DNA from: Montifringilla adamsi
Lineage: Eukaryota; Chordata; Aves; Passeriformes; Passeridae
Assembly: GCA_017590115.1 (NCBI GenBank)
Contig: JAGGNK010011114.1
Span: 1,727,733 to 1,791,732 of the forward strand
DNA: 64,000 bases
Direction: 5' to 3'
The notes below the pieces were generated by a model. That model saw nothing but the letters and a program-made list of their open reading frames with translations, was not told the DNA's origin and made no database searches. The position numbers and the translations under genes were made by a program. Each line of letters starts with the position of its first letter. The first letter of the stretch is position 1. Positions 49,756 to 63,367 of this stretch are shown here, piece after piece.

Positions 49756-52700
49756 ACAAAGCCTACAGGACTGTCTAAGCAATTATCTTGCTCATAAATA
49801 TTTTTCTCAGCATTTCCTACACTTTCCTTCAGGTCTATTTAGGGAAAAGGAAGCCTACAACAACTTCACTCCTGAGTGTGTGAAAGCATGGGCACAGTAC
49901 AGTTCTACTGCACTGGAGATGATGCTTGTCTCCCTGGAAAAAATAGAAAAATGGATAATTGTTTTCAAATCTAGCCATTTGTGCATCTCTTCTCCTTCAA
50001 CAACTGCTCAGAAAGGCTTGGATCCTGCTCCTAAGCGCCAATATTACACACTCATTTTGTTCATTACATTTTCACTGAGCTAGTCAGTGAATAAATAGGG
50101 GAAAAAAAAATCTGTATTTTGAAGTTCTTCTGTTAGCCTTACCCCAAAAACTTGAACTCAGCATAAGTTCTACTCCACTCTCCAACCATTCTGGATCCCC
50201 AGCTCTTGAGACCCTCTCTTTAAAATATTGTAAAAAATGGTACTGGAAGCATTGCTTGTCTCAGAACACCAATAATTGGCCAAGATGTTATAAAATTAGT
50301 GAATTAGGGAATCTGCCACCAGCTGGCTGTCTTTAAGCATGTATTGCAATTCTTACAGCACACAACATTTCCAGGATGCTTTGAACATTTTACATTCTGT
50401 ACTTTTTTGCCACATGACAGAGAACGATGTCATTTTGAGATTTAGCATCAATTCATCTTGTTGTGGGTGAGACTTGAAAGTCTTTCAGCTTTGGGCTGAC
50501 ATATTTACAGTCCTGTTTCCTTTAATTATTTCTTTCAGTGCCTTCCTAAATATTATTTTAAGACTACAGGTTATATTTACCAGGTCATCTAATACCAACA
50601 GCAATCTCATAAACATTTTAAAAGAAAATCTGTGCTAAGCCTGAAACAGAACACCAGATATGAGCACTCTAAAATATTTCCCTGGATCCCATTCCAGTTC
50701 CTGCATGCTATACTTATATTTTGCTGAAGTACACATTCATCTCAGCAAGAAAAGGAGACAAAAGCAGCAGATGTTCTTGCAAGACTTTCCATATTTTGTT
50801 GCAGCTGCCACAAGAAGCTTCTGATAGAACAACTGATGCTACAGCCTCCACAGGAAAGGATCTGCAGTTATATAGAAATAGCTTGCAGGAGGATATATTA
50901 AAAAAGCCCCTTATATCCTACCAGAGGGACACATTTATGGGGCTGTGTTTAGTTAAAGGTACAGGCCAAGTTTTTTAATAATTTGTTCTTTTCTACTTTG
51001 CCAGTGATCTCAGTTTAGCTACAAAATTCTCTGCCAGAGTTGCAGAAAACTGGTTCCTAAACAGGGGTTGGAAACCAGAACTGTTCACAATTCAGATATC
51101 TGAGGAGGTGATGAGAGACAAATACACACACGCCAGTAAAGGATGCTGAACATTTTTCTTCAGTGATTCTTCATTTTGGAGGAGCTGGCATGGTTCTCAA
51201 CTAGCAGATTTATACACAACATCCTAATTTACAAGCTGCCAAGGACTGGGTGAGAGACTCCAATGTTTATTGACATGATTTCTAAATCTGTCCTTGAGTC
51301 GATTTTGTTTGCGAGATAACATTTAGAAAAGCTCACGTTCTCTGCTGAAGGGGTTTCTGCAAATCAAAGTGTGAAAATATGCTCTAATGACAGCTCCTTA
51401 TGCTGTGTGAGAGCATTCCACACCAACAGGATGCTCATTTAAAAATGGGTGGAGATGCTGCTGCACATGTGAGTTACATAAGAATTACATCAGCCTTACA
51501 GAGCTTTTTGCATGTCACTGACAGAACAAAAGGAGCAAAAAAACCTCATCAACTTTGAGAAGTTTTGCTTGGTTTTAAGTTGAGTAAGTGGTTCCAGACA
51601 AACAATTTTCTGGATGGAACAGCTCTAATATTGCCCACAGAATTAGTGCCCTGTATCCTCTCTTCAACAACTACTTCCCAATCTTCAACTCCATCCCGTG
51701 GAAATTAAGACAGGAGGGCCAAAGTTCCTCATTCTGTGCTTGCATTTCTCACCCATTCCTAAGCCCACGGCAGAAAAATATCAATTTCTGTGCAGTTCTT
51801 GAAGAAATTCCTCTCAGGGACAGCTGGAACAATACCCAGAGGCTGGTGACAGGCCCTGCCAGAACTCCAGGACTCTTAGAGTGGTATGTTCTGATATTCC
51901 TAGGCTGCCAGTGTTCAATGGAACTGTAATTTCTACAGTGCTGTTTTTCAGCCTACAGCACAAGCAGTAACAATGTAATGTATGAACTCATAATTTTTTT
52001 TTTTGATCTAGATTGATTCTGTGAGTTATTTTTGAAACAAAAGTGACAGGAACTCTAAATACAGTCAGTAACTGGAAGGACAAGTAGCTGTAGATAGTTT
52101 CTCTGAAATGCTGTCCCCAGAGAAGCTTACAGGATTGTTTTTATTAATTTCAATACTACCAATTTTTGCCTTTTCTGTGAAATATGAAGTTATTTCTACC
52201 CCAAGCTCTCTGAACATGTTTGAAAGCATCTAAAGCTTAAGCTACAATGTTATACCTGTCCTGGTGAAACATGGCTGTATCAGTGAGAATTGGGCAGACT
52301 CAATTCAATCACCAAATACTAAATGCTGCTAAAAAATTAACAAATACATCTTGCCACTTCTGTATGTTGGGTTACTTCTCATATCAGAACTAGTGAAAAA
52401 AATTTGTGCAACGCTACTCTTCTTTTCCTCTCAAATAGAGTCCATTTTTGCCTTTACAGGAAAAATTATTTGAGTGTTCTGGATGTACAATACCCTCAGT
52501 CAGTAAATATGAATTTTTATATGAATATAAATAGGGTGGGGGATTCTAACACTGCTCTACACTTCACAAGTAGCTTCCCACCTACACAGAAGGAGCCTTT
52601 AGAGCAGAATTTTGAACACCTCAGTACAACCTGACCTTAAGAATACTGTTTTTGCTTAAAAAGAAAAAGAGCCATTTAAATCAATGGTTAAATGGAAATT

Positions 52701-55130
52701 ATATCACTGCAAAGAGGGCTGCTGCTTGTTGTCATCAAAAGGAGATCAAGTACAGCATCCATTAAGCGCAGGAAATAAACAGAATCTACTTTAAGAGTAA
52801 ATAAAACACAGGCAAACACTCATGTGGCTGCCAGCCCAGTTCAAGTCAAATATTTTTACAACTGACCTCACACTTTTTGGTCATGGATGATTCGGGAACG
52901 CCACACTAAATATACAAATGTGCAGAGCAGTGTAGTCTAACAAAATAATACAATTAAATAAAATAGTTATTATGTGAACAGGAAATGAAAGGAAGATCTA
53001 AATATTTTCTGCTTCAGAAGGAGAAAGGTCAAAAGGATCAGTGTCTTGCAGAGCTGTGCAACATGAACCGATTGCAAGCACAAGGAAAGAGTTGGTCAAG
53101 ATTTCACTACAATTAAATCAGATTTTTTTTTTTCTTTCTGCAGCCAGACTCTAAATTGCTGTATTTTAATGCTATTGCTGAGATGTAGAAACGGTGGACT
53201 CTGCCAGAGAACTAATCAAAAGACAGAGAGGAGCAATGAGGGATATGAAAAATCTCCAGACTTTTCCCTGTTTTAAAAAGGAGGGTAAATTACTTTCCTC
53301 TGCTTGAAAACAAAACACAGTTTGTTACCACACAGGGGAAATTTCAATGCTCATATGTTAATTTTAATTGAAATGTAACTTTAAAATCATTAGGATTAAG
53401 TGGAAGAACATTCCCTGTATTTTTATGCACCATTCAGAAAAAAGGGACAAAAAGCCAGGGGGATCCATTTGGCCAGAGCTCCTGCAGCAGGTGAAGCCAC
53501 AATAACTGAATATTGAGGGGTGCTCATCCTCAGACCTCGTAATCCCACAAAATGGCCAAATTCCACACAATTATTCAGTATAAAGGCAATCTAGAACCAC
53601 CATTAACACAGAAAAGAAAAATAACACAATATTTTAAAGACTTTTAGGTCTCTGAAGAGACATTCTCCTGCAAGCAAAACCCTCCAGAAGACCAAGCCAA
53701 AGACATCCTATAATGGACCAGAGAGGCTTCAGGTGCTTTTTAAAGACTCCACAGCAGGAACAAATTTGCAGTGATTTGCCACAGGTGCAGCACATCTCCT
53801 CACAGCTGTGCCAAACAGCCCTCACTGTCCCTGGAACAAGGGGAAAAGTTGAAAAGTATTTTATGTTTAAGCCACCATAATCAATATTAGAAAGACTTTT
53901 ATTCCTTTCTCTTGCCTTCCACTATGTAAGAAAAGTAAACTGCCAGAGGATACCAGAATTAAATTATTTAAATCAGGATAAGAGAAAGAATAGTGAGATT
54001 CTCAGTTCTGGTGCATATGATTTGTTCCCAAATAAAAAAATTATGCTTTTACTAGGCTTGTGATGAGAGGAAGATTGAGTTTTTAATTTCAGGTGAGGGC
54101 CTGCTCTGAGGAGGGAGCCTGCTTGAGTCCTTGAGCACTGATTTAAATTCTCCTTCACTTCTTTCAGAATTCATATTTCTGTTCTTAATTCATGCTTGAA
54201 GATTTGCCCCCTTAGGCAAAAAATCTGAGCTGGAAAAGATTCTTGATAATAAAGACAATGTAAACCCTACATTTCACTGAACACTTAGCATTTTGTCCCA
54301 TTTGGAATATCAGTTTTCAGACTACTTCCAGCCAGTGTGCATTTTTGCTTGAAATAAACTGTTTAGCCACATGTGCATGCCAGTTTAAACAGTGCTGGTT
54401 GGAGAACATTATTTTCACCTTTATTGGACAAAAAGTATCATAAGAAGTTGCCTCCCCCTGGAAATTGAACCCTGTTGGAAATAAATGAACTGGGAAACAG
54501 CCAGGCCTGGAAAATGTAAAACAAAAGTCTACTCAGCAGAGAGGTGCACATCTTAAATGCTTCAATGAAGTTATCTTTTAGGAAGATGGAATTCTTTTCC
54601 GTGTCCACATCCCATAAAAACAGCTGGAATTTGCAGAATTCATGTCATAACTCTGCATGCTCCCACAGATGCAACTGGATCTCAAAAGCATCTGATTTTA
54701 ATGAGGTAAAATATTCCATATTAATGCATCTCCTACAGTCTGCAGCCACAACCCGTGTCCCACTGCAACACATTTTGTGTATTTGAGGATGAATGAGAAT
54801 TCTGGCCCCATGGTTTGCAGGCTGCTTACACAGACAGTGAGGAAAAGGTGTTTATCTTCATCCTTACTTTGTTTGTGAATTGACTTCAGAGGGTACTGGA
54901 TAAAACTCTAGATGACTGCCTAAACAACCCAGAACAAAGTCAGTAATTCAGGATTCTAGGAGCATCTACAGATTGCACATTCCAAAGAAATTTCCAAACA
55001 GCAGAAGCCACAAAGTCCCTGCAGAGGCTTAAGAACAGGTTGCAAAGAAAACACAGCCAACTTCACAGGAATTTTACAAATTAAAAATAGCCCATAGGAC
55101 TATTCCTCTGAAAGCCTGGAGAAACATGAT

Positions 55131-55165
55131 TTTTCAGGAATGTGTCTTTTTTCCAGGAATGTGTT
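55131..55165. repeat. Short tandem duplication
   Basis: Two near-identical units, TTTTCAGGAATGTGTC and then TTTTTTCCAGGAATGTGTT, lie side by side. The second unit continues into TTCCTG, giving a small CAGGAA/TTCCTG hairpin. Confidence 0.7.
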
Positions 55166-55950
55166 TCCTGAAAAGTCCAAAACATTTTCTTTATGCATGC
55201 TGGTGTGTACTTCACACCAAGCAACATTCTATTCCATTTTTCATGCTTTTCAAATTTGAAAATGTGATTCAGCCATTCCAACTGCTCTGTTTTTAATACC
55301 TGTATTTATTTGATAATGCAATCTGTGATAACATGCACAGTCTTGCTACTTGGAAAAAAATGCTATCTGTTCTTTTTTAAATTTGTATTTAAATGTTTGA
55401 CAAATACTTGATTTTTCAGTTGTGCTGATAAACCAGAGGGTGCCATGAAATTGTCCCTTCTCATTAATTTGGTTCCACTATTAGAAGGCACTTTTGGTCC
55501 AGGTAGCCCTCTTATCCTAAAATGCCACAATTTCCCTCAGACATCCTGTGGCTGAAAAATTCCTAGGACCACATCCCTTTAGGGGGATATAAGTTACACC
55601 CTTACACTAACAAAATTTGGGATATGTTCATCTCAGCTGCGTATTTCTTAACTTAATTGGCTCAAAAGGTATTTCAGATTTTCATTGCTGCCATAATTTC
55701 AGTGTCCACATATTGTAAAACAATTCAGACCAGTGGGCAGTCATATCCCAGAGGAATCAAAGTGAATTAAATAAAGCTTGGCCCATTTCTCAGAATAAGT
55801 CAGTGAAGACTGCTTTGAAAATCTGTAAGATATAACTGTTATTGATATTCTGGATATCTTTACATCTCCTATCAATCACACAGACCTGTCAGCAAATTAT
55901 TAACAAGTGAAATACCAGCTGTGAGTGAGTAATTTGTGAAACTGTGGAAG

Positions 55951-55979
55951 TTTTTTCTTTCTTTCCTTCCTTTTTTTTT
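55951..55979. repeat. Pyrimidine (T/C) tract
   Basis: Run of T, CTTT and CCTT units, 29 pyrimidines long. Confidence 0.75.
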
Positions 55980-57528
55980 ATTTCCTGCCCAACATTTTAT
56001 GGATTCAATTCTGGGGAGCTTAACTCTGGCAGCACACCTACATGACAGGAGAGATTTTCTGCAGGAAGAGAAACCATGAGTCCTCCATGAACTTCTCCAG
56101 CATGAGTCTTTCCCACAAATGCAGTACTTCATGAACTTCCAGAGAACCTCTGGGGTTCTGAATGAAAGGCTGAAATTAAAAGCTGAAATACACCAGCAAA
56201 GTGTTGTGGCAAAGTTTCCATCATAAATTTACATATCTGTAGCAAAAGAAATTATCAATGCCCAAATTACTTTTAATCATATGGTATTTTGAAGTGCTGT
56301 GGAAGAAACAATTGGGTCATCTATGATTTAAATTTTACTGTCTTGATTGCAACTGATTTTCCCTCAGTTTCTCAATTTGTACCCACTAAGACTCAGCTAA
56401 CTGAAGGTCTTGGCTTCACCCACTCCCATTTTTTCTCTGTTACCACGGTAGAAACAATGAACAGAAGACAAAAAAAAATTCCTTTTCCCAACAGGTCACT
56501 CTCATATTGTACTCCAGAGGGCACCCATGAATGAATGGCAAATGTCCACTCGGAGAGTTGCCAAATGCCATTAATCAATGCACCAATGTGGCAACATTGA
56601 GCTTTGTGACAGGCATGATTTAGTCTATTGTTTGGTAATCAACCTCATCTACGGACATTCTGTAGCTCTTATAAATCCAAGAGTTATTGTTGCTCTTTTG
56701 GAGCAGAGCACTTCCAGAATGTCTCACTTAATAATCACAAATTGCTCTTTTCTCCAGTCGAAGAGGTGAACATTCCATGATTGTTGGAGAGAACAGATTA
56801 TGTCAGCTGGACCCAACAGTGTGTGCTTTGTCTCACTCAATCCTGCTGTACCCCAAGCAGCCCTCCCAAAGCTCTGTGCAGTCTCCACGTTGGAAGTTGC
56901 TCCCTGGGAGCAGTGGATAATAATGTCATTCATCCAGTGCCTGATTCACATTGATTCACTGGAATGACTTACCCCCCAATTAAAGGGCAACGTTATTTCC
57001 GCTGGTTATTGTTCCTCTGATTTACAACCTAGCACCACGAAGTACCCAAAACCCCCCAAACCTACCTCATCAGTATGCAATAGTTAGAGGATTACTTCAT
57101 CCCTGACTTTATCTTCTGTATTAAGACAAACTATCCATTTGATGAAGGGAGGAGTGAATAATTTTGGCCGTTTCAGAATGTGCACACTCAAAAGTTTTCA
57201 AATATTCTGAATTTATACCGAGACAAGATCTGGTGACAAAGCTGTCATTTATAGCATTTCAGGTTGCAAAGCTGAAACCTATAAAATTTACACTTTTAAA
57301 GACTAAAAAGATAACTCCCAAAGAAAATTGATCAACTTACACAGTCTCCCTCACCGGAGATATTCCAGAACCCTCTGGACACAATCCTGTGCACTGTGCC
57401 CTGTGCTATGGGACGACCCTGCCTGAACAGGGTGTGTGGATCGGGTGAAGCACTGTGGGCCCTTCCCAAATAACCTATTTTAGGGTTCTGGGATTCTCTC
57501 TCTGCCTGAGACAAACCGGGGCTGCCAG

Positions 57529-57970
57529 ATCATAGATTCACAGACAGAATGGTTGGGGTTGGAAGAGACCTTAAAACTCTTTTTATTCCACCTCCTGCCA
57601 GAGACAGGCACACCTTCCACTATCCCAGGTTTCTCCAAGCTCCATCCAGCCTGGCCTTGGACACTTCAGGGATCCAGGGGCAGCCACAGCTTCTCTGGGC
57701 ACCCTGTGTCAGGGCCTCAGCACCTTCAAAGGGAACAATTTCTTCCTAATATAAAATCTAAACCAATTCCCTGACAGTAGGAAGCCATTTCACTGCAGGC
57801 CCTTGTAAAATGTCTCTCTCCTTCTTTCTTGTAGTCCCCTTCAGGTCCTGGAAGGCCACCCTCAGGTCACCCTGAAGTTCCTCTTCTCCAGGCTGAGCAA
57901 ATCCAGTTCTCTCAGCTTCTCCTCACAGAAAATGTGCTCCAAGTGTGGGACAAGCAGCAAAACCCTTTCC
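57529..57970 (-). mobile_element. CR1 LINE fragment, longest copy, minus strand
   Basis: The + strand reads, in order, ATCATAGATTCACAGACAGA, GGTTGGAAGAGACCTTAAAA, CACACCTTCCACTATCCCAG, CTCCATCCAGCCTGGCCTTG, GACACTTCAGGGATCCAGG, CTTCTCTGGGCACCCTGTGT, AACAATTTCTTCCTAATATA, CTTTCTTGTAGTCCCCTTCA, GGTCCTGGAAGGCCACCCTC and CTCTTCTCCAGGCTGAGCAA. This is the full antisense 3' region of avian CR1, with its 3' terminus (the TCATAGATTC side) on the left. At about 440 bp it is the longest copy here. It is 5'-truncated and codes for no intact reverse transcriptase. The open frames at 57549-57774 are inside it. Confidence 0.93.
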
Positions 57971-58569
57971 TATGGAGCAGCAGTGAAGAGGAAGAAGGGC
58001 AGAAAGTGCCCATGAAAAAAGCACAGAGTGGTGGTAGACACTTCATCCCTAACAGATGCAGACAGAATTAGAGCCAGGCGTTCTGAATCAGACTCTTATT
58101 AGTGAAGCAAATAGAAAATAGGGGCTGGTTTGTGCTTTGAGCACAGTGCTGGTTGCATGGAGGGATTTTAAAAGACAGAACTCAGCTTCTGAAATTAGAC
58201 AGAAAAACAGGTAGAGGGGTCATGAACTTTTTGTATCCAATTGCCCTGATCTGTTTTTCTTTATTAATAATATAATAGGTTGGTTTCAGTGAAACATCCC
58301 CAGTGATGAACAATTCTGATTCAAATAAATGAATCAAATTACCTCTTTACATCAGTTGTATCAGAATAACACAAGATCCAGTAGCAAAACCAATGACAGT
58401 ACATGAACAAAGCAAATGACTCGGAGGGGCCAGACCATGTTTCCTTTAGCAATATGGTTTACTGAACCAAAATTATCAGACTTCAGCACAGTTGCAGAAC
58501 TGTGAGAAGGAGGCAGAAGCACCAAGAAGATTAAAAACTCCTGGGTATTGTATTACAATTAAATGGTTA

Positions 58570-58594
58570 CAAATTCCAGTGTCACTGGAATTTG
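58570..58594. repeat. Near-perfect 25-bp palindrome, 12-bp arms
   Basis: Arms CAAATTCCAGTG and CACTGGAATTTG are exact reverse complements around a single T. Mixed base composition makes this a much less likely chance event than the AT-only palindrome at 35425. Confidence 0.6.
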
Positions 58595-58607
58595 AGATTA
58601 ATCCAGA

Positions 58608-58624
58608 TGGATCTGCCAGATCCA
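58608..58624. repeat. Inverted repeat, 7-bp arms
   Basis: TGGATCT and AGATCCA are separated by GCC. It lies only 14 bp from the larger palindrome at 58570-58594. Confidence 0.45.
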
Positions 58625-59409
58625 AACCTGGTAAAACAGGAATGAGCTCTAACTCAGATAATTTAATTACACTTATGGTGACTTTCAAGATCCATGGATT
58701 GTCCACAGGAACAGAATACATCTGGTTTGACGTCTATGTACATTTTTCTACCGATCTGTGTGTTTTTAACAATAAAATATATATGCTTGAGAATGAGAAA
58801 CACAATATGCAATAGGATTAATAGTTATAAAGGGAGTTATTTGTAATCCCCTCAGTATTACAGCCTGAGGATAATTTAGTGATGAGTCAAATGGTCTCCA
58901 GTGTAAATCAGGAACCAAATGGCAGAAGAAGTGGTTTTTAAGGGCTGGAAAAGATGACACATCTGAGCAGTGCTTCAAGGCCTGCACGGTGTGAATAACG
59001 TTTAACTCGCAGCTGTTATGAAACCAGTTGGACTGGGGACACACATCGAGGGCTGGAGCCACCACCCTCTCCCCTTCTGATCTAAATTCTTTAACATCTG
59101 ATGGATTTCATCATAATGAGCCCCTCAAGGCAGTTGTTTTGAACTAATCAAGTGAAAGCTGTGAGATAGTTCTCAGTGGAGCCCAGTTGTACATTACCAC
59201 CTATCTTGATGGGTTTGAGGCATTACTGGAGTTCAAAAATTTCCATCCCAGACAGTTTGGGTCCAGACTTCTGCAAACTGTTAGAAGCAAAAGCTGTGCC
59301 TGTAATCTTATTTTAAGGAGATCCAACACCTTCCATGTCATATTCTTCCAGCACAAAGGGAAAAAGTGGGGCAGAAGTTCTGTTCTATTTGCTAAATAAA
59401 TATAATTCA

Positions 59410-59439
59410 AGACATTACACTGTGGAAACTGTAATGTCT
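59410..59439. repeat. Inverted repeat, 10-bp arms
   Basis: AGACATTACA and TGTAATGTCT are exact reverse complements with a 10-nt spacer. A second weak palindrome (TCT...AGA around AAATATTT) follows at once. Confidence 0.55.
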
Positions 59440-60267
59440 CAAATATTTAGAGAAATAAGTGGACGTGGGCTTATGGTGGAATAGTGGGAAAGTCATACAC
59501 AGAATTAAGAAGTTGTGGCTAATAAACCCCAATGAAACATCCAAGTTTTTAGCTAATTTTCCTTATTGAAAATATTTCAATAATCCTCATCCTCCTTCAG
59601 CTAAAACTGAGGAGATTTTTTGATTGTGGTTTTATGAAAAAAAAGACCCTAATTGAATAGATATGGAAATTACTTATGAGATTTGTGTTTTACAGTCAAT
59701 GGTCCTTCACTTCATACTAAAGCAATCTTTTCACCATCTCCAGTTTTCAAATTGTGCAAAAGCTCCACTTGTTCCACTATTTAGAAGTTCTTGGCACTGG
59801 TCATGACACCACCACATATTCTCCTGTTTTCACATATCCCAGGTTTAGAACATTTTAAGCATTTCTTCTCAGGTACGTAAAAAACTAAATTTTTGCTTAG
59901 TTTTTAATCTAAGTGTTCTTTTGCTGAATATCCTGGATTTTTCCCCCAGCTGTGTGAGACACTGTAGTACCAGGTGTAAACAAACTCAGGGCATAAACAG
60001 GGATGTCCTCTGCTCCAAGAGTTTTCTTCTTTCTTTGTAGCCAGCTTAGCAAACAAGGAGGAGAAAGTAGAGGAGCCCAGCATTTATTAAAAGGCATAAC
60101 CTGCATTTATTTTGCTGGAAGGAGGGTTCTGAGAAAAGGGAAACAAGACTGGAAGTTCAAAAAGAAAAAGGAAGGAAACATGAAACATGCTTGTGGTTTT
60201 AGTGATGAATGAATTCTGAGTCTTGGAATGGGCAATCCTAATGTATGTGATCACATAATGAATGTTC

Positions 60268-60292
60268 AAAAAAAAAAAAAAACCCCAAAAAA
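60268..60292. repeat. A15-CCCC-A6 tract
   Basis: Example of the A(n)CCCCA(n) tracts seen repeatedly in this window. No AATAAA is seen upstream at the expected distance. Confidence 0.7.
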
Positions 60293-63200
60293 CATAGGGA
60301 AAGGTCCTGTTCAGTTATGGGCTTTTTAAAAAGAGTATTTATAATATTAGATAACCCAAATATACGATACTGATCAGAATATAGGCTCAGATTAGTTTCA
60401 CTACTTTCAGATCTGTGAGATCTTTGGTGTAGGTCAAGAAAAAAAAAGTTTTAAAGAGTGTGATGGTGATTATACTGTGACGAGCTTATGCAATATATCA
60501 TGCAAATGATTTTGTATAATTAAATTAAAAATACTTTCAGTATGAAGGGCAAATTTCACCTGAAAATATAAATTTTTACCTACTAACTCTGTGTTGTAAA
60601 GGTATTGCTTTTCCTCCCTCTGGTTTGCTGAAACACATCAGCACACATCGTCACTCATCTTTCTTTCAATGGAATTCCTTCAGCGACTCAATGGGCTCCA
60701 ACATACACTTTCTGTATTGTAATTCATCCTAAATTCAGGGTGAATATCTCAAATACTCCCAATACTCCCCTTTCACCCTAAATATCCTCCTTAATATTTT
60801 TAACTGTGACTCACAAGAGACACTGAACGCTTCAGTAAGAAGTGCTGAATGAATTCCTCTTTCATTACAGGAACAAAGATAAGTAGACAAGAGTACTTCC
60901 AAATATGTGAACATTAGGGAAAAAAAGATTTCCCCTTTAGCAAGAAGATTTTGGGACTTACATTGAGTCAGGCTGCTTCTAGATCAGGGTCTATTCTTAG
61001 AGGAGGAAATGATCCTTAAATTAACTCTGACTTAATCAACTTTCCTTCATAATTACAAAATACACTTTATCCAACTCTCTGCCATGATTTTCATTGCTGT
61101 GTCAAGAAGAAAGGACTCACTTTTCAAGGCACCAAGAACAGGGAATTTTTCATGAGCTCCATGAATAAATTGTCCTCCTTCCTCTAAAAAATTTTTCAAT
61201 TTTTCTGGTGCTGTTCCAAATAAATTATGCATCTCTTTAAATAATTTTGCTATGGAGATCTCTTTGGTTTAAAACATTTGTTTCCTAGATTCTCAGTGTT
61301 TCTATTAAATCTTGTCCTAAAAGAAACAAAAATGTTTCATTTTTTTATATACTTTTACTGCATTCACTCCTCACTGCCATAACCAAGATAAAAGATTTCT
61401 TTCTGCTAAAGACACTCAGCATTAGTGAACTCAGTCTAAAGATCTTCAATATATTTGCTGAAGAGTTCAAGTTCTAATTAATGCCTTTTGGTAAGTTATG
61501 ATTTTATAAATATACTGTTATATGAATTTAGAAATATTAATTCTACAATGAAAATGACTGAAATTCACCATCTTGGCCAGATAAAGGGGCAAACTGCAGA
61601 ATAAATCAGAAAAAAAACTTGATCCTGAGGCCACTGTGAATGAAAGCTGAATTAAACCATTTTGATAGGGCTATAAGAATACAACTGGAAATCTGTTTAG
61701 ACTCAGAAAACCTGGCTGAGGTGTTTGAACAAAGAATGCTGCAGATTTCTACCAACAAGAATTAGAATTTACATGTTGACATAATTTTTCTTCTGGGAAA
61801 TCAGACTAGACCATCCTACTCATAGGATAGATCACATTCAGCACCAAACTGTACAGCAAGAGAATGAATTAGACAGAGGGCCTGAGAGATCACATTCAGA
61901 ATCACAATAGTAAGATTTAGGAACAACAGCCCCCTTATTTCAGAGGGAAAATACTGCCAGAAACTTCAGTGCTAAGAAATGCCTTAAAATGAGATATTTA
62001 TGAGTATTATATACAAGTTCTGATGTTTCATTCAGCACAATTACAAGACTTTCCACGTGGTTTTGAAAGAAAATGGGATCATGGAAATTTCTGAGGTTTT
62101 GTAGAATTGCTGGTATCAGTCTGTTGTCCAAAATGTTAAATCAGTGAGGTTGTGTTAAAGATGATTCACATCTTCAGAGAAAACACTGAATGGGCCAAAG
62201 TCATGCTTGGTGCAACTCCAATGTGTTTAATGGAGTTACATGAGGGATTGATTTTTGTTAATCTTGGATCAAACTGTTCAGTTACATTAAATTTTAGCTT
62301 AAAAAATAATAAACTGAGAAGGATAACATGAGGCCTTGGGGCCCACAGGCCTCATTCCTCACAGACACCATGAGCTCATCTCCAAGGTTGGTTCACAGAT
62401 ATTCAACAAATTGACTTCCACCTCCTCCCTTGGAAATGGGGCTGCAGTGGGACTCTCCTCTGTTTGTTCCTGTTTTCTCAGGGATGAACAACTGGAGGGA
62501 CTGGTCCCCACTGTGGGGAGGTGATCCAAAATAAACTGGTTCTTTTGGGAAGGCAGCAGAGTCATAGCAGGAAGTGGTGGAACAGGACATGCAGATTTCT
62601 GAGTGCTCTGGGCTACGATGGGTGCCCATCAGCTGCTTGCACAGTGTTAAATGGAAACAAACCTTTGCTCTGATGGCAACAGATCAGAAACTTCAGCTTT
62701 TCACCACAGCAAACACTTTGAAAGAGGGCCATGAGAAATAATTCACTTTTAGCCCTGAGGAAGTCACATTGTACTTTATAGAAAATAAAGCTTTTCCTCC
62801 TGCAGCCACACTCCCAGAAATCCACCCAGTGGGATCAATCAATTCTTAGGTGGTTCTCCCCAGGCTTGAAGATGCTCTACAGCCCTGATCAACACTGGCT
62901 ACTTGAGCTCCAACATCCCAAACCTAGTGGGACCTGGAACCTGGAGAACCCAGTCCAGGGAAACTTCCTTCTAACTCTCCTGAGGTGGAAATCCCCCTCT
63001 GTTCAGAAATGGGAAGAATTGAAGCTGACAAGCTTTTGGTTCCCCTCCTCAGCCTCCACCTAAGGACAGCAGATGTTCAAATGACGTGCTTCAATAATAA
63101 AACCTGAAAAGTTGCATACTTTTTTGTCTTCTTTCCAATCTAGACACTGAGAGGATAAGTTTAAATGACTGCTTTTATATATCTGCTGCAAAAAAAGAAG

Positions 63201-63367
63201 ATAATGAGGGTGTTTTGCACAGCAAACCACGCTGCAGCCTTCCACGTACACTTTGATCAGCTCGTGGCAGGACAAACCCAAAACATTTGCAGCAGCCCTG
63301 GCATTTCAGGGTTTCTTTGGGTTGCTTCCCTCACTTAAGTGCAGCAGGGACTTTTTAATCTTCGGGG

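Larger units (their letters stand above)
45631..57528. other. Long stretch of non-coding DNA, no gene recognised
   Basis: Nearly 12 kb without a recognisable gene. Listed separately are the T54 run at 47680-47733 with its possible retrocopy, the diverged repeat pair at 48712-48932 and 49511-49755, the small tandem repeat at 55131-55165 and the pyrimidine tract at 55951-55979. Open frames at 46786-47130, 49703-50083 and 51588-51929 (all +) carry no domain that I can name. The stretch 56555-56960 looks like a possible conserved regulatory element. Confidence 0.6.

Noticed and set aside
49703..50083. 126-codon open frame on the + strand
   Set aside because: No recognisable domain. It begins inside the diverged repeat copy B.
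52526..52534. TATAAATAG followed by a G-rich stretch, considered as a TATA promoter
   Set aside because: Such motifs are common in AT-rich DNA. There is no initiator context, CpG content or downstream gene.
57549..57774. Two + strand open frames considered as a small gene
   Set aside because: They lie entirely inside the antisense CR1 fragment.
60498..60506. ATGCAAAT octamers here and at about 15341, 29934 and 63559
   Set aside because: Four copies in 64 kb are close to chance expectation and they are not clustered.
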